A stretch of DNA of 64,000 bases, taken from an uncultured Armatimonadota bacterium. Its GTDB lineage: Bacteria; Armatimonadota; Fimbriimonadia; Fimbriimonadales; Fimbriimonadaceae. The position numbers were made by a program, and so were the translations under genes. A model generated the notes under the pieces. That model made no database searches, was not told the origin of the DNA, and saw only the letters and a list, made by a program, of their open reading frames with translations. The DNA lies in the NCBI GenBank assembly GCA_903927345.1, contig CAIYMO010000031.1:87767-151766 (forward strand), given 5' to 3'. Positions 48,676 to 58,590 of the stretch are shown piece after piece (position 1 is the stretch's first letter; each line of letters starts with the position of its first letter).

Positions 48676-51363
48676 GTGGATGCTTTTCTCGGCCTCAACC
48701 CCCAATCGTTCGGTCTCTCCCCCGAACTGAGCGCCGACATCGAGCTCCTCGACAAAATCCTCGGCAAAGTCCTGATCGCACAAGAAGGTGAATGGCTCGT
48801 ACAAGCAGCCAGGAAACTCGTTCAAGACCCTACCGCCGAGTTCGACAAACTCGCCGAGGAAACCCCCGAGCTTCAAACTGCCGAAGGTCTTCGCTCATTT
48901 GGGAAAGCCTTCACCCTCCTCTTCCAAATCATCAACTCCGCCGAACAGAAGGAGATTGTCCGCGTCAACCGGGCCCGCTCCCAGCAAGGCGACCGCCGTG
49001 AGTCGATCCGAGAAACCGTCAAACGACTTCACGCAAAACACGGCACCGACAAGCTCACCCAAGCCGTTAACCAACTCTGGATCGCCCCAACCCTAACCGC
49101 CCACCCAACCGAGGCTAAGCGAAAAGTCATCCTCGACAAACTCCGCGACGTCTCCCACCTCCTCGCCCACCGCCAAGGAACCCACGACCTTAACAGCCCT
49201 CTCGACGTCGGAAACGACCTCCCCCAAACGCTCGAAAATGTAATCGTCGAACTCTGGCACACCGATGAAATGCGCAATAAGCGCCTGTCGGTGGATGAAG
49301 AGGTTCGCAATGCACTCTACTTCTTTGACCGCACCATTCTCGATGTCGTCCCTTGGCTCTACCGCGACCTCGAAGATGCACTCTACGAAGTAACCGGAAA
49401 GCGCGTCGAAGTCCCCGACATCCTCCGCTACCACTCCTGGATCGGCGGAGACCGCGACGGCAACCCCAACGTCACCCCCGACGCAACCACAGACGCCGCC
49501 GAAGCTCAACAGAAACTCATAATCCCCCGTCTGATCGCAGATCTGGAAAAGCTTCGCTGGGAGTTCACCCAGTCCATCAAACACACTCCTGGACTCAATA
49601 GCCCCGAGCTTCAGGCGCAAATCAAGTTCTTCGATCCGCACCTAAGTGATTTCGAGCGAGAACGCTACGCACAGGAGCCGTTCGTGCTCTTACTGCTGGG
49701 AGTCATCGCGTACCTAGGAAAGCCTGGGGCACTGTTCTACAACGCCGTCGACGCCCTGGATGTAATCTCAGAATCAGTAGGCTCCGAACTACTCTCCGAA
49801 AGAAGCCGACTGAAAGACATTCGTCGCCGCATGAGCGTCTTCGCCGACTATCTCGCCTGCATTGATATCCGCCAACACAGCAAAGTCCACGCCATCGCAA
49901 TGGGTGAACTACTCGCACAGTCGGGGCTCATTGAAGAACCTGAGGAGTACATCGAAGCCTCAGAAGAAACTAAGCAGTCGATACTACTAAGAGAACTCCA
50001 AAACCCGCGCCCTCTCATCCGTCAACCCGAAGGCGACTACCTCGAAACGGTTCTCGGTTCGATTCAAGTCATGAGTCAAGAACCCGGGATGGACACCTAC
50101 ATCACCAGCATGTCCACCTCGGTGAGCGATATGCTCGAGGTCATGCTCTTCCTCAAGGAAGAGGGTCTTTGGAGCGAAGAATCGCTAGGTACTCCTCATA
50201 ATCCCAACATCGTCCCCCTGTTCGAAACGGTGGATGACCTGGAACGCGCGGCCTCTCTTCTCAAAGAGCTTTTCGCGATCCCGCTCTACAGAAAGTACAT
50301 AGAGGGCATCGGCTACCAAGAAGTCATGCTCGGTTATAGCGACTCCAGTAAGGACGGCGGTTATCTCGCCGCTAACTGGTCACTTCAGAACGGAATGCGC
50401 CAAATCGCCCAGGTCAGCGAGGAGGCCGGAGTTAAGATTCGTCTCTTCCACGGTCGCGGTGGAACCGTAGGTCGCGGCGGCGGTCGGGCCTCACAAGCAA
50501 TCCTCAGTCAACCCAAAGGCGCCTTCTGCGGACAGATTCGATTCACTGAGCAAGGTGAAGTGATTAGCTTCCGCTACTCATTACCCGCGATAGCCCACCG
50601 TCACCTCGAGCAGATTGTCTCCGCATGCCTGATTGCTACCGTTGAGCCAAACGAGAGCGACTATGACAGCAAGTACGAAGACGTGATGTCCAAGCTCAGC
50701 GAAGACAGTCGGCACGCCTACCGTAAGCTCGTTTACGAAACTCCAGGCTTCTGGGACTTCTATACGGAAGCAACTCCAATCGACCATATCTCGCTCCTCC
50801 CCATCGCCTCTCGCCCCGTCTATCGCCCAGGCGCCGCCGCCGAGGGTGTCGAAGGTCTTCGGGCGATCCCGTGGAATTTCGCTTGGGTACAAAGCCGCGC
50901 ACTTCTCGTCGGCTGGTACGGTTTTGGATCTGCGTTGCAAGAGCTACTAAGGAGTCCTGAAGGCAAAGAACAACTTCAGCAGATGTACCAAGAGTGGCCG
51001 TTCTTCCGAACAGTCGTGGACAACGCCCAACTCGAGCTCGTCCGCGCAGACATACCCACAGCGGCCCTATACGCAAAGCGAGCAAAGGATCAATCGTTCT
51101 GGGCCGAGATTGAACAAGAATACGACCGCACCAAACAGTGCCTCCTGGCAATCACCGGTGGGAAGGAACTCCTCGAAAACAGTAAGGTCATCCGGCAAAC
51201 CGTAGCTTTCCGTAACCCGATGACTCTGCCCATCAACAAACTCCAAATCCACCTCATGAACCGTTGGGAGACTCTTACCGAGCAGGACAAAGAAGGAACC
51301 TGGCGCGAAGCGATGCTCCAAAGCATCGCCGGAATCGCCGCCGCAATGCAAAGCACGGGCTAG
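48676..51363 (+). CDS. ppc: Phosphoenolpyruvate carboxylase
   Basis: An 895-residue PEPC. It has the catalytic His in TLTAHPTEAKRK, the Arg/Lys blocks DGNPNVTPDAT, GYSDSSKDGGYLAANWSLQ, the RLFHGRGGTVGRGGG loop and the C-terminal RNPMTLPINKLQIHLMNRWE with the allosteric-like end. It fixes bicarbonate onto PEP to give oxaloacetate, replenishing the TCA cycle. The start is GTG at 48676, with GATAAT ending 6 nt before it. It is followed 4 nt later by the sarcosine-oxidase-like gene. Confidence 0.97.
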   Translation: MDAFLGLNPQSFGLSPELSADIELLDKILGKVLIAQEGEWLVQAARKLVQDPTAEFDKLAEETPELQTAEGLRSFGKAFTLLFQIINSAEQKEIVRVNRARSQQGDRRESIRETVKRLHAKHGTDKLTQAVNQLWIAPTLTAHPTEAKRKVILDKLRDVSHLLAHRQGTHDLNSPLDVGNDLPQTLENVIVELWHTDEMRNKRLSVDEEVRNALYFFDRTILDVVPWLYRDLEDALYEVTGKRVEVPDILRYHSWIGGDRDGNPNVTPDATTDAAEAQQKLIIPRLIADLEKLRWEFTQSIKHTPGLNSPELQAQIKFFDPHLSDFERERYAQEPFVLLLLGVIAYLGKPGALFYNAVDALDVISESVGSELLSERSRLKDIRRRMSVFADYLACIDIRQHSKVHAIAMGELLAQSGLIEEPEEYIEASEETKQSILLRELQNPRPLIRQPEGDYLETVLGSIQVMSQEPGMDTYITSMSTSVSDMLEVMLFLKEEGLWSEESLGTPHNPNIVPLFETVDDLERAASLLKELFAIPLYRKYIEGIGYQEVMLGYSDSSKDGGYLAANWSLQNGMRQIAQVSEEAGVKIRLFHGRGGTVGRGGGRASQAILSQPKGAFCGQIRFTEQGEVISFRYSLPAIAHRHLEQIVSACLIATVEPNESDYDSKYEDVMSKLSEDSRHAYRKLVYETPGFWDFYTEATPIDHISLLPIASRPVYRPGAAAEGVEGLRAIPWNFAWVQSRALLVGWYGFGSALQELLRSPEGKEQLQQMYQEWPFFRTVVDNAQLELVRADIPTAALYAKRAKDQSFWAEIEQEYDRTKQCLLAITGGKELLENSKVIRQTVAFRNPMTLPINKLQIHLMNRWETLTEQDKEGTWREAMLQSIAGIAAAMQSTG

Positions 51364-51367
51364 TTAA

Positions 51368-52381
51368 ATGAATATAGCGATCATCGGAGCCGGAATCATG
51401 GGTGCCAGCACCGCCTACGCTTGCTCAAAGCGAGGGCACGAAGTCACCATCTTCGACCAGTTCAATCCCGGACACACGAACGGAAGCTCCCACGGTAACA
51501 GCCGAATCGTCCGCAAGGCCTACCCCGATCCCTTCTACACGGAAATCATGCAAGAGGGCTACGCCCTTTGGCAAGAACTCCAAACCCAAACGAGCGAACA
51601 AATCCTATTCGAGACTGGCTTGGTCTATTTCGGAAAACGCAAAAGCCAAGAACTTCACCTCGTCACCGAGTCTCTTCGCGCAAACGGAGTCAAACAGTCC
51701 GTCTTCAACTGGTCCGACTTTGCTGATCTATCAATCCAAGAAGACGAAATCGGCTACGTCACCAAAGATGCAGGATGGGTGTTCGCCGCTCGAGCCGTCC
51801 AAACTCTTCTAACCCTCAGCCGAGTCACCGTCATCCAGGCCCACATCGAAGAACCGAAAGAACTGTTGAAAGACTTCGACCGGGTCATCGTCTGCGCCGG
51901 AGCCTGGGCAAAATCACTCTTCAACCTTCCTGTCACCGTAACGAGGCAGACCTTTGCTTATGTGCGAACTGCCGAGCCAATGGAAGGCATGGTTTGGATC
52001 GACGACACGCATCCAATGCTCTACGGCTTCCCCTCCGAACCTGGAAAGAGCGCAATCAAAATTGGCGTCCACAATCTGGGTGACGAAACCGACCCCAGCG
52101 AACCGGGGCAACCCAATGCAGACCATCTTGAGATGATCCGTGCATGCGCCAGGAGCCGGTTCGGCATTCAAAATCCGAACCTGATCGACCAAACGACCTG
52201 CCTCTACACCCGTACTTCCGACGAAGACTTCCTCTGGGGCGAGGCCTCCCCCAACGTTTTCTGGGCATCCCCATGCTCCGGGCATGGATTCAAGTTTGGA
52301 CCCTGGATCGGCGAACGTCTCGCGGATTTTGCCGAGGGCAAAATGCACCCGCGCGACGTCCCAAGGTTTAATCTAAGTTAA
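51368..52381 (+). CDS. FAD-dependent sarcosine oxidase-like enzyme (DAO family)
   Basis: A 337-residue monomeric-sarcosine-oxidase-like flavoprotein. It has the dinucleotide fold IAIIGAGIMGASTAYACSKRGHEVTIFDQ, then GSSHGNSRIVRKAYPDPFY, and the C-terminal block CLYTRTSDEDFLWG and SPCSGHGFKFGPWIGE. The Cys in TCLYT corresponds, as I recall it, to the position covalently bound to FAD in sarcosine oxidases. Substrate could be sarcosine or another N-methyl amino acid; not certain. It begins 4 nt after ppc and its TAA overlaps the next ATG (TAATG). Confidence 0.85.
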   Translation: MNIAIIGAGIMGASTAYACSKRGHEVTIFDQFNPGHTNGSSHGNSRIVRKAYPDPFYTEIMQEGYALWQELQTQTSEQILFETGLVYFGKRKSQELHLVTESLRANGVKQSVFNWSDFADLSIQEDEIGYVTKDAGWVFAARAVQTLLTLSRVTVIQAHIEEPKELLKDFDRVIVCAGAWAKSLFNLPVTVTRQTFAYVRTAEPMEGMVWIDDTHPMLYGFPSEPGKSAIKIGVHNLGDETDPSEPGQPNADHLEMIRACARSRFGIQNPNLIDQTTCLYTRTSDEDFLWGEASPNVFWASPCSGHGFKFGPWIGERLADFAEGKMHPRDVPRFNLS

Positions 52382-53790
52382 TGAGACGTCCGAACCCGCC
52401 CTATCCCCTGTGGTTCGCCTATCTCTTTGCGATTCTTCCGCTCATCACATTTTGGGCGAGCGGCCTCTTCGATCTTGATGAAGGCTTCTACGGCGCCGTC
52501 GTCGCCGAAATGAACCGAAGGGGCGACTACATCACTCCTTACTACAACGGTCACCCCTGGTTCGAGAAACCAATTCTCCTCTACTGGCTCGCCGCTCCGT
52601 TCATGAAGATCCTCGGTGTCTGGATCGGCCCAAGAATCCCCTCCGTCCTCTGCACCATCGCTCTCTACGTGCTCTGCGGTAAGTTTGCCAAGCGACATAT
52701 GGGTGAGTGGCAAGCCCGCCACGTGGTCTACTGCCTCGGTACTTCGCTTCTCATCCTCGCCCTCGGGCGACTCATGATGACGGACGCTGCTCTCAACCTC
52801 GCGCTAACGGGAGCGTTCCTCAGCTTCTGGGATCACCTCAATCCTGCCGAAGCCGACGAGTCCAAACCGCGCAAATTCCACTTCCTCACCGCATTCTTCC
52901 TGGGTGTGGGAGTACTGGCGAAAGGTCCCGTCGCACTCCTTCTCTTCACCCCCATCGCCGCCCTCACCTACTACCAAAACCCCGATCTCCGCCCCAAGTT
53001 TTTCAAGGGATTCCTTCCCGCGCTGATCATACTCCTCGGCACAATCTCGACCTGGTACGTCCCCTGCTATCTGGCAAACGGTCAAGACTTCGTCCAGAAG
53101 TTCCTCATCGACCAAAACCTAAAGCGCTTCACTGGAGGCGATGCCGCCCACTCCCTCGGGCTCAAAGGGCTGCCGTTCTACATCCCAATCCTGCTCATCG
53201 CCGTCATACCGTGGGGATTCACCGAGGCGAAACGGATCTGGCAAAGCAAGACCGCAACTCCGCTTAACCGCTACCTCTTCACCTGGGCAGCCACTATCTT
53301 CCTCTTCTTCACAATCTCAAGCGCAAAGCTTCCGCACTACATCCTCCCCGTAATCGCGCCACTCGCCTTGCTCGCTGCAAACACAATCGCGCAAAAGGAG
53401 AAGACGAGCGCCCGAAACCTCCAAGTCGTGATGGGCGTCTCGATCCTGCTCCTGTTCATCATCAGCGGCCTCCAAACCTCGCTCTATGTCCAATCGGGCC
53501 AAGCAGAGGCCCACACAATGGCACTCCGCCATCCTGAGATCGACACTGTTTTCCGCCTCAGTCGCCAGCAACAGGATCTTGGAACCGGAACCACGAATCT
53601 CCAGCAGACCTCACTACCTTCACTAATCATGGTTCTGAACAAACCCGTCAGCGAAATCGACGACCCAAATCTTGTGAAAACAGAAAGCGTGGTCTTCACC
53701 CGGGTTGGTCGAGTCAAGCCCGAGTGGGGATGGTTGCTTCAGGAAAAGGGCAAAAACTTTGAAGTCTGGATAAAAAAGCCTAACCCCTGA
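52381..53790 (+). CDS. Glycosyltransferase family 39/ArnT-like membrane protein
   Basis: A 469-residue multi-spanning protein. After a first helix ([16 protein letters not shown]) comes the catalytic loop [16 protein letters not shown] with the acidic motif typical of GT39/GT83 (D-E-G). [16 protein letters not shown] is characteristic of ArnT-like enzymes, then [23 protein letters not shown] and [23 protein letters not shown]. It transfers sugar from a lipid-linked donor to lipid or protein in the envelope. About ten helices end near residue 365, followed by a soluble C-terminal domain (about 100 residues). The start overlaps the preceding stop. Confidence 0.85.
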   Translation: MRRPNPPYPLWFAYLFAILPLITFWASGLFDLDEGFYGAVVAEMNRRGDYITPYYNGHPWFEKPILLYWLAAPFMKILGVWIGPRIPSVLCTIALYVLCGKFAKRHMGEWQARHVVYCLGTSLLILALGRLMMTDAALNLALTGAFLSFWDHLNPAEADESKPRKFHFLTAFFLGVGVLAKGPVALLLFTPIAALTYYQNPDLRPKFFKGFLPALIILLGTISTWYVPCYLANGQDFVQKFLIDQNLKRFTGGDAAHSLGLKGLPFYIPILLIAVIPWGFTEAKRIWQSKTATPLNRYLFTWAATIFLFFTISSAKLPHYILPVIAPLALLAANTIAQKEKTSARNLQVVMGVSILLLFIISGLQTSLYVQSGQAEAHTMALRHPEIDTVFRLSRQQQDLGTGTTNLQQTSLPSLIMVLNKPVSEIDDPNLVKTESVVFTRVGRVKPEWGWLLQEKGKNFEVWIKKPNP

Positions 53791-53811
53791 GTAATCGCTC
53801 TACCGATAGAC

Positions 53812-53840
53812 ATACCGGTACGTCCCGCGTACCGAGGTAT
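53812..53840. promoter_or_regulatory. Bulged hairpin ending 3 nt before the MCP start
   Basis: ATACC-GGTACG pairs with CGTACC-(GA)-GGTAT around a TCCCG loop: 11 pairs with a 2-nt bulge. The right arm ends 3 nt before the ATG at 53844. It lies 22 nt after the GT39 stop and could be its terminator, or a 5' hairpin limiting translation of the chemoreceptor. Confidence 0.45.
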
Positions 53841-53843
53841 CGA

Positions 53844-56177
53844 ATGTTCAAGGCTCTGCTAAATCCAGCAGTCAAACTGCTCAATCGCTTGCGATATGGG
53901 GCCAAGTTTGCACTCATCACTATTCTCTTTGGCGCCCCCTTGTTTTATGTCGTCAAAGCCTTTGTCACCGAAATGAACAACCAGATCAAGTTCAGCTCGG
54001 ATGAAGTGGTGGGAACTGAGTACGCCAAGCCAATTCAAGCCGCAATCTTCGACTTTGCGCGATATCGCGGCAACGTCGTCAAAGGCGATGCAGCAGCTGC
54101 TCAGAAATATGCTGAGCAACTTGAGAAGGACTTCAAAGACTTTGCCAATGTTCAAACAAAATATGCAGATCAGCTCAAAACAGCTGATCTCCTGAAGACC
54201 GCTCAAGAAGAGTGGCAAACCCTGCAAGGCAAGACGGACAAGCTCAGCAAAGAGCCTGTCGCAACTTCGCAAGGGTTCACCAACGCACTGCTCGCCGTCA
54301 ACACTGCCGTTACCAACAACTCAAACCTCATTCTTGACCCAGATATCGATTCCTTCTACACGATGGACCCAGTCATGGTTCAGATCCCTCAAACCGTCCT
54401 GCGAATCGCAGACATTCGAGGAACCTCGTGGAACGTTCTTCGAAACAAGAGCTTGCCCGAGCAAACCAAGATCGACCTAGTTGTCATGTCAGGTCAGCTT
54501 GACGGATTCAACGGAGTCATCGCCGGAGATAAGGACACCGCAATCGGATACAACAAGGAACTCGAAAAGGGTTACTCAGAAGGGCACAAGGCATACGCTG
54601 AGAGCGTGACCAAGTTCCGATCCGCAGTTGATGCAACCTTCATCAAATCCTTCAACGGTGCTGCAAATGCCAACTATTGGAACATCGCATCAGCCCCAAT
54701 CGAAGATCTTCAGAAGTACCACGTCGAGCAGGCAAAGAGCCTGCGCTCACTTCTTGATGCCCGCGTCGGTCGTCTCGAAGGACGAAAGAAGACCGCTCTT
54801 TCCGTCGTCAGTGTCTTCCTGCTTCTTGCCTTCTACACCTTCGCTGCGTTCTACCGAGCTACCATGCAGAGCCTCGGCAATCTCAAGTCCGCAACCCATA
54901 AACTGGGAGAAGGGGACCTCGAGTCCGACCCGGAGCAAGACACCCGAGATGAAATCGGTGAGCTCTATCCAGAGCTTCAAAAGGTCATCGAAGGTCAGCG
55001 AAAACTATCGGAAACCGCCCGCTTGATCGCAGACGGAGACTTGACAAGCCAAATCACCGTCCGCAGTGAAAACGATACGCTAGGTAAATCGCTAAGCCAC
55101 ATGCAGGACAACCTCCGCGCAATCGTTATTGAGATGCAGGGCAGTGCTCGAAACCTCGACGATACAAGCTCGGAACTGCGAAGCTCGTGTGAAATCCTCG
55201 GCGATTCCGCTCAGACGGTCAGCCTGGCGATCCACGACGTCGCCGAATCATCCGGCCAAACGCAGCACGCCACCTACGACATCGCATCCACCTGTGAGAC
55301 TCAGGCAAACTCAACCACCCAAGCCAGCGCGGCAATGTTCGAGCTCCAAAACTCGATTAGCCAAGTTGAGGCTTCGGTAAGCGACCAGATCCAAATCGTA
55401 GAAGAGACTCAGCAAAAGGCTCGAGAGAACTCGATTGCAATCAACGCCGCGCTCAACACTGTTGAGAAGATTCGAACGGAAGTTCTCACCACCTCCGAAC
55501 GTGTCAAGTCGCTCGGTTCAACCAGCGAACGCATCGGCTCCATCGTCGACACCATCGACAGCATCGCATCGCAAACCAACCTCCTCGCTCTCAACGCCGC
55601 TATCGAAGCAGCTCGAGCCGGGGAGCACGGTCGAGGCTTCGCCGTCGTTGCAGACGAGGTTCGAAAACTCGCTGAACAATCCAGCAACGCAACCGAAGAG
55701 ATCGCGAAGCTGATCAGCGAAGTCCGCCAAGATGTCGACCTTACACTCCAGGCGATGAACCGATCCAACAAGGAAGTAGAGAACTCCACCGAAGCCGCGA
55801 AAAGTGCAGCTGTCGCGATGGAAGCTCTCTCCGGGTCGATCTCAGGAATCACCAGCAGCACCGACAGCCTCGCAACGAGCGCTCAGGCAATGCTCCGCGA
55901 AACCCACCGCCTCAGCGAGATCGTCGAAACGATTGCAACCGGTTCCGAACAAACCGCAGCCGCTGCAGAGGAACTCTCTGCAACTGCCGCCGAGGTTGCC
56001 AACACGGCACACCGAGTCAGCAGTGAAGTCGAAAACCAGGGCCACGCGATCAACGCCATCGAAACAACGTCAACCGACCTTGCAACCATGGCACTCCAAC
56101 TTCGCGCTCTCAGCGACCACTTCACCGTTGAAGCAACAAAGCTCTCAGTTGAAGAACACTACTCAAAGGCCGCCTAA
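53844..56177 (+). CDS. Methyl-accepting chemotaxis protein
   Basis: A 777-residue transducer. TM1 is at about 18-40 ([20 protein letters not shown]). An extracytoplasmic helical sensor of ~270 residues contains [16 protein letters not shown], a motif seen in this type of MCP. TM2 is at about 315-335 ([19 protein letters not shown]), followed by HAMP-like segments ([34 protein letters not shown]). The signalling tip is [39 protein letters not shown]. No cheW/cheA is nearby. It is expected to be a substrate for the CheR, CheB and CheD at 19050-22245. Confidence 0.94.
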   Translation: MFKALLNPAVKLLNRLRYGAKFALITILFGAPLFYVVKAFVTEMNNQIKFSSDEVVGTEYAKPIQAAIFDFARYRGNVVKGDAAAAQKYAEQLEKDFKDFANVQTKYADQLKTADLLKTAQEEWQTLQGKTDKLSKEPVATSQGFTNALLAVNTAVTNNSNLILDPDIDSFYTMDPVMVQIPQTVLRIADIRGTSWNVLRNKSLPEQTKIDLVVMSGQLDGFNGVIAGDKDTAIGYNKELEKGYSEGHKAYAESVTKFRSAVDATFIKSFNGAANANYWNIASAPIEDLQKYHVEQAKSLRSLLDARVGRLEGRKKTALSVVSVFLLLAFYTFAAFYRATMQSLGNLKSATHKLGEGDLESDPEQDTRDEIGELYPELQKVIEGQRKLSETARLIADGDLTSQITVRSENDTLGKSLSHMQDNLRAIVIEMQGSARNLDDTSSELRSSCEILGDSAQTVSLAIHDVAESSGQTQHATYDIASTCETQANSTTQASAAMFELQNSISQVEASVSDQIQIVEETQQKARENSIAINAALNTVEKIRTEVLTTSERVKSLGSTSERIGSIVDTIDSIASQTNLLALNAAIEAARAGEHGRGFAVVADEVRKLAEQSSNATEEIAKLISEVRQDVDLTLQAMNRSNKEVENSTEAAKSAAVAMEALSGSISGITSSTDSLATSAQAMLRETHRLSEIVETIATGSEQTAAAAEELSATAAEVANTAHRVSSEVENQGHAINAIETTSTDLATMALQLRALSDHFTVEATKLSVEEHYSKAA

Positions 56178-56194
56178 GCGTCCTAACAAGCATT

Positions 56195-56219
56195 GGAGCC
56201 AGAGAATTTCTCTGGCTCC
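56195..56219. terminator. 11-bp hairpin after the MCP gene
   Basis: GGAGCCAGAGA and TCTCTGGCTCC flank a 3-nt ATT loop, 18 nt after the MCP stop. No clear T-run follows on either strand. Position fits transcription termination of the chemoreceptor. Confidence 0.65.
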
Positions 56220-56272
56220 GATCACATTCCCTAACCGCAACTTAACCGTCTTCGCGATAAACTAGCGAAACG

Positions 56273-57805
56273 ATGTCCCCCGTCTCCCGTCGCTCACTGC
56301 TCTCCTTCGGTGCCGCTGGTCTAGCCAGCATCCCTCTTGCAAGGATCGAAGCGATCGAGCCGCAATCCTGGAAAGGGAAGCGACCCAAAAACATCATCTT
56401 CTGCGTTGCCGACGGTATGGCACTCCAAGTCGTCACCATGGCGAACCACTTCCAGCAGATGACCTCCGGGCGACACTCCTACTGGACCGAACTCATGGAG
56501 CGACCAGATGTCGCGACTGGTCTCCAAGACACCCGCTCCCTCAGCTCTATCGTCACTGACTCCGCTGCCGCTGCTTCCACCTGGGGCTCCGGACGCCGCA
56601 TCTGGAACGGTCAGCTCAATGTCTATCCCGACGGCACCAAACTCCGCACCCTCTACAGCATCGTCCAAGAAGCCGGAGTCAAAACCGGTCTCGTCACCAC
56701 CACAACGATGACCCACGCGACCCCGTCCGGGTTCTCCATCGTCATCGATAACCGCGACAAAGAAGCCGACATCGCAGTCCAACACCTCTCCAACAACGTC
56801 GATGTCCTCCTGGGAGGCGGAGACAAGTTCTTCTCAGGCGACAAGCGCAAAGACAAGCGAGACCTCTACACCGAGTTCGCCGCCAAAGGCTATAAAGTCG
56901 CCAAAGATCGCGACACCCTTCTCGCCACAAAAGGCGCCAAAATCCTCGGCATCTTCAGCGACAGCCACCTCCCATTCTCGGTCGACCGAAACAATTCCGC
57001 CGAGCTCCAAAAGAAGGTCCCCACCCTCGCCGAAATGGCAAAGGTCGCCATCGAAAACCTTAAAGGCGGAAAGAACGGGTTCATCCTCCAAATCGAGGGA
57101 GGAAAGGTAGACCACGCCGGACACGCTAACGACATCGCCGGTCAAATCCACGACCAAATCGCCTTCGAAGAAGCCGTCAAAGTCGCCATTGACTTCGCCC
57201 AAAAGGATGGCGAGACCCTCGTCATCATCACCAGCGACCACGCCACCGGCGGCCCCTCCCTCAACGGAGCCGGCAACGAGTACTTCGACGCCACCCAAGG
57301 CTTCGCCTCAATCGCCAACATCAAAGCCTCCTCAGGCGTCATCTTCGACGCCATCGGCAAGAAGCCCACTGCCTCGATGGTCCAAGATGTCATCCGCGAG
57401 AAATCCACCTACGGTCTCAAAGAAGTCGAAGCCCAAGCCATCGCCGACGCCATCAACGGCAAATCTCCATTCCCGTTTCTAGAACTCCAAAAGGGTCCCC
57501 AATCAGTTCTCGCTCTTGTGATGCAGAACTACCACAAGGTCGGCTACACCAGCCTCAACCACACCAACGACCACGTCCTCGTCAGCGCCTTCGGGCCCGG
57601 AAGCCAGTACTGCCACGGCCTCACCAACAACGTCGAGTTCTTCGACATCATGCTCGCCGCTAAAGGCCTCAAGTTCGAGAACCCCGCGCAGATGACCTTC
57701 GAAGAAGCCGCCAAGCACATGGAAAAGCACAAAGACGCCGTCTTTGCCGAGCTCGAGCCATGGCAAACCTCTGAAGACTGCGGCTGTCATCAGCACAACC
57801 ATTAA
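56273..57805 (+). CDS. phoA: Alkaline phosphatase, Tat-exported
   Basis: A 510-residue PhoA-family enzyme. The N-terminus SRRSLLSFGAAGLASIPLA is a Tat-type signal. The metal Asp is in FCVADGMALQ, and the nucleophile Ser97 is in VTDSAAAASTWGSG. Further metal ligands lie in QIEGGKVDHAGHAND, IITSDHATGG and SLNHTNDHV. It releases phosphate from monoesters outside the cytoplasm. The Cys/His-rich end (CGCHQHNH) is unusual and may bind metal. TAAACT ends 9 nt before the ATG and sits in the loop of a weak 5-bp inverted repeat (TTCGC/GCGAA). Confidence 0.94.
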   Translation: MSPVSRRSLLSFGAAGLASIPLARIEAIEPQSWKGKRPKNIIFCVADGMALQVVTMANHFQQMTSGRHSYWTELMERPDVATGLQDTRSLSSIVTDSAAAASTWGSGRRIWNGQLNVYPDGTKLRTLYSIVQEAGVKTGLVTTTTMTHATPSGFSIVIDNRDKEADIAVQHLSNNVDVLLGGGDKFFSGDKRKDKRDLYTEFAAKGYKVAKDRDTLLATKGAKILGIFSDSHLPFSVDRNNSAELQKKVPTLAEMAKVAIENLKGGKNGFILQIEGGKVDHAGHANDIAGQIHDQIAFEEAVKVAIDFAQKDGETLVIITSDHATGGPSLNGAGNEYFDATQGFASIANIKASSGVIFDAIGKKPTASMVQDVIREKSTYGLKEVEAQAIADAINGKSPFPFLELQKGPQSVLALVMQNYHKVGYTSLNHTNDHVLVSAFGPGSQYCHGLTNNVEFFDIMLAAKGLKFENPAQMTFEEAAKHMEKHKDAVFAELEPWQTSEDCGCHQHNH

Positions 57806-57815
57806 TCCGCCTGCC

Positions 57816-57849
57816 TAAACCCCGCCTAGTTCGCACCGGGCGGGGTTTA
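57816..57849. terminator. 11-bp hairpin between phoA and ydcF, overlapping the next promoter
   Basis: TAAACCCCGCC pairs with GGCGGGGTTTA (loop of 12 nt). The right arm ends in TTTA, where TACTAT (57848-57853) begins; that hexamer ends 6 nt before the GTG at 57860. The same bases thus appear to serve as terminator of phoA and as part of the next promoter. Confidence 0.6.
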
Positions 57850-57859
57850 CTATCTCAAA

Positions 57860-58567
57860 GTGGACTTGGAACCGCAAATCGTTGAGGACATTAACCTGCT
57901 CGCCAGGTTCCTCGCCGCACCAACCCCACTCCCCAACAAAGCCGACCTCATCGTCGTCCTCGGCTCGGCGCTCCCAGTCAACGCCACCTACGGCGCCCAG
58001 CTCTTCCACCAAGGTCTAGCCCCCTTCGTCCTCATCTCAGGCGGAATCGGGCACTCCACCCCCTCCCTCTGGGCAAATCTCGAAGAAGAAGGGATCGAAG
58101 GGGAAGACCGCGCCGAAGCAGACATCTTTCACGACCTAATGTTCGGTCGCTACCGAGTCCCTCCCGAAAAAATCCTCGTCGAATCGGTCTCAACTAACTG
58201 CGGCTCAAACGCCGTCCAATCCAAACGCCTTCTCGACAAAGTCGGCCTCCAGCCTCAATCAATGATCCTCATCCAGGACCCAACGATGCAGCGCCGCACC
58301 CATGCCTCCTTTCAGCAATCCTTCCCCGAATCCGCCCTGTTCAGCGCGCCGCCGTTCATTCCCACCGTCACCCCCGCCGGTCTCGAAAACGAAGGCTGGT
58401 CCTTCGACCGCTTCCTTGAGCTCATCCTCGGCGAAATCCCCCGATTCTCTGCCTACGGCCCCGAGGGCCAAGGGTTCATTGCTCACACCTATGTCCCCAA
58501 TGAGGTTCACTCGGCTTGGGAACGCCTCGCCGAGGTGTTTCCCGACATGGTCAGACCACTAATCTGA
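57860..58567 (+). CDS. YdcF/ElyC-type DUF218 protein
   Basis: A 235-residue cytoplasmic DUF218 protein: ADLIVVLGSALP, YGAQLFHQGLAPFVLISGGIGHST, EADIFHDLMFGRYRVPPEKILVESVSTNCGSNA and MILIQDPTMQRRTHASF. E. coli YdcF binds S-adenosylmethionine; the cellular role is not established. It lacks the membrane anchor of SanA/ElyC. TatD follows after 23 nt. The start is GTG. Confidence 0.87.
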   Translation: MDLEPQIVEDINLLARFLAAPTPLPNKADLIVVLGSALPVNATYGAQLFHQGLAPFVLISGGIGHSTPSLWANLEEEGIEGEDRAEADIFHDLMFGRYRVPPEKILVESVSTNCGSNAVQSKRLLDKVGLQPQSMILIQDPTMQRRTHASFQQSFPESALFSAPPFIPTVTPAGLENEGWSFDRFLELILGEIPRFSAYGPEGQGFIAHTYVPNEVHSAWERLAEVFPDMVRPLI

Positions 58568-58590
58568 TCCCAACCCAACTCAAACCCAAA

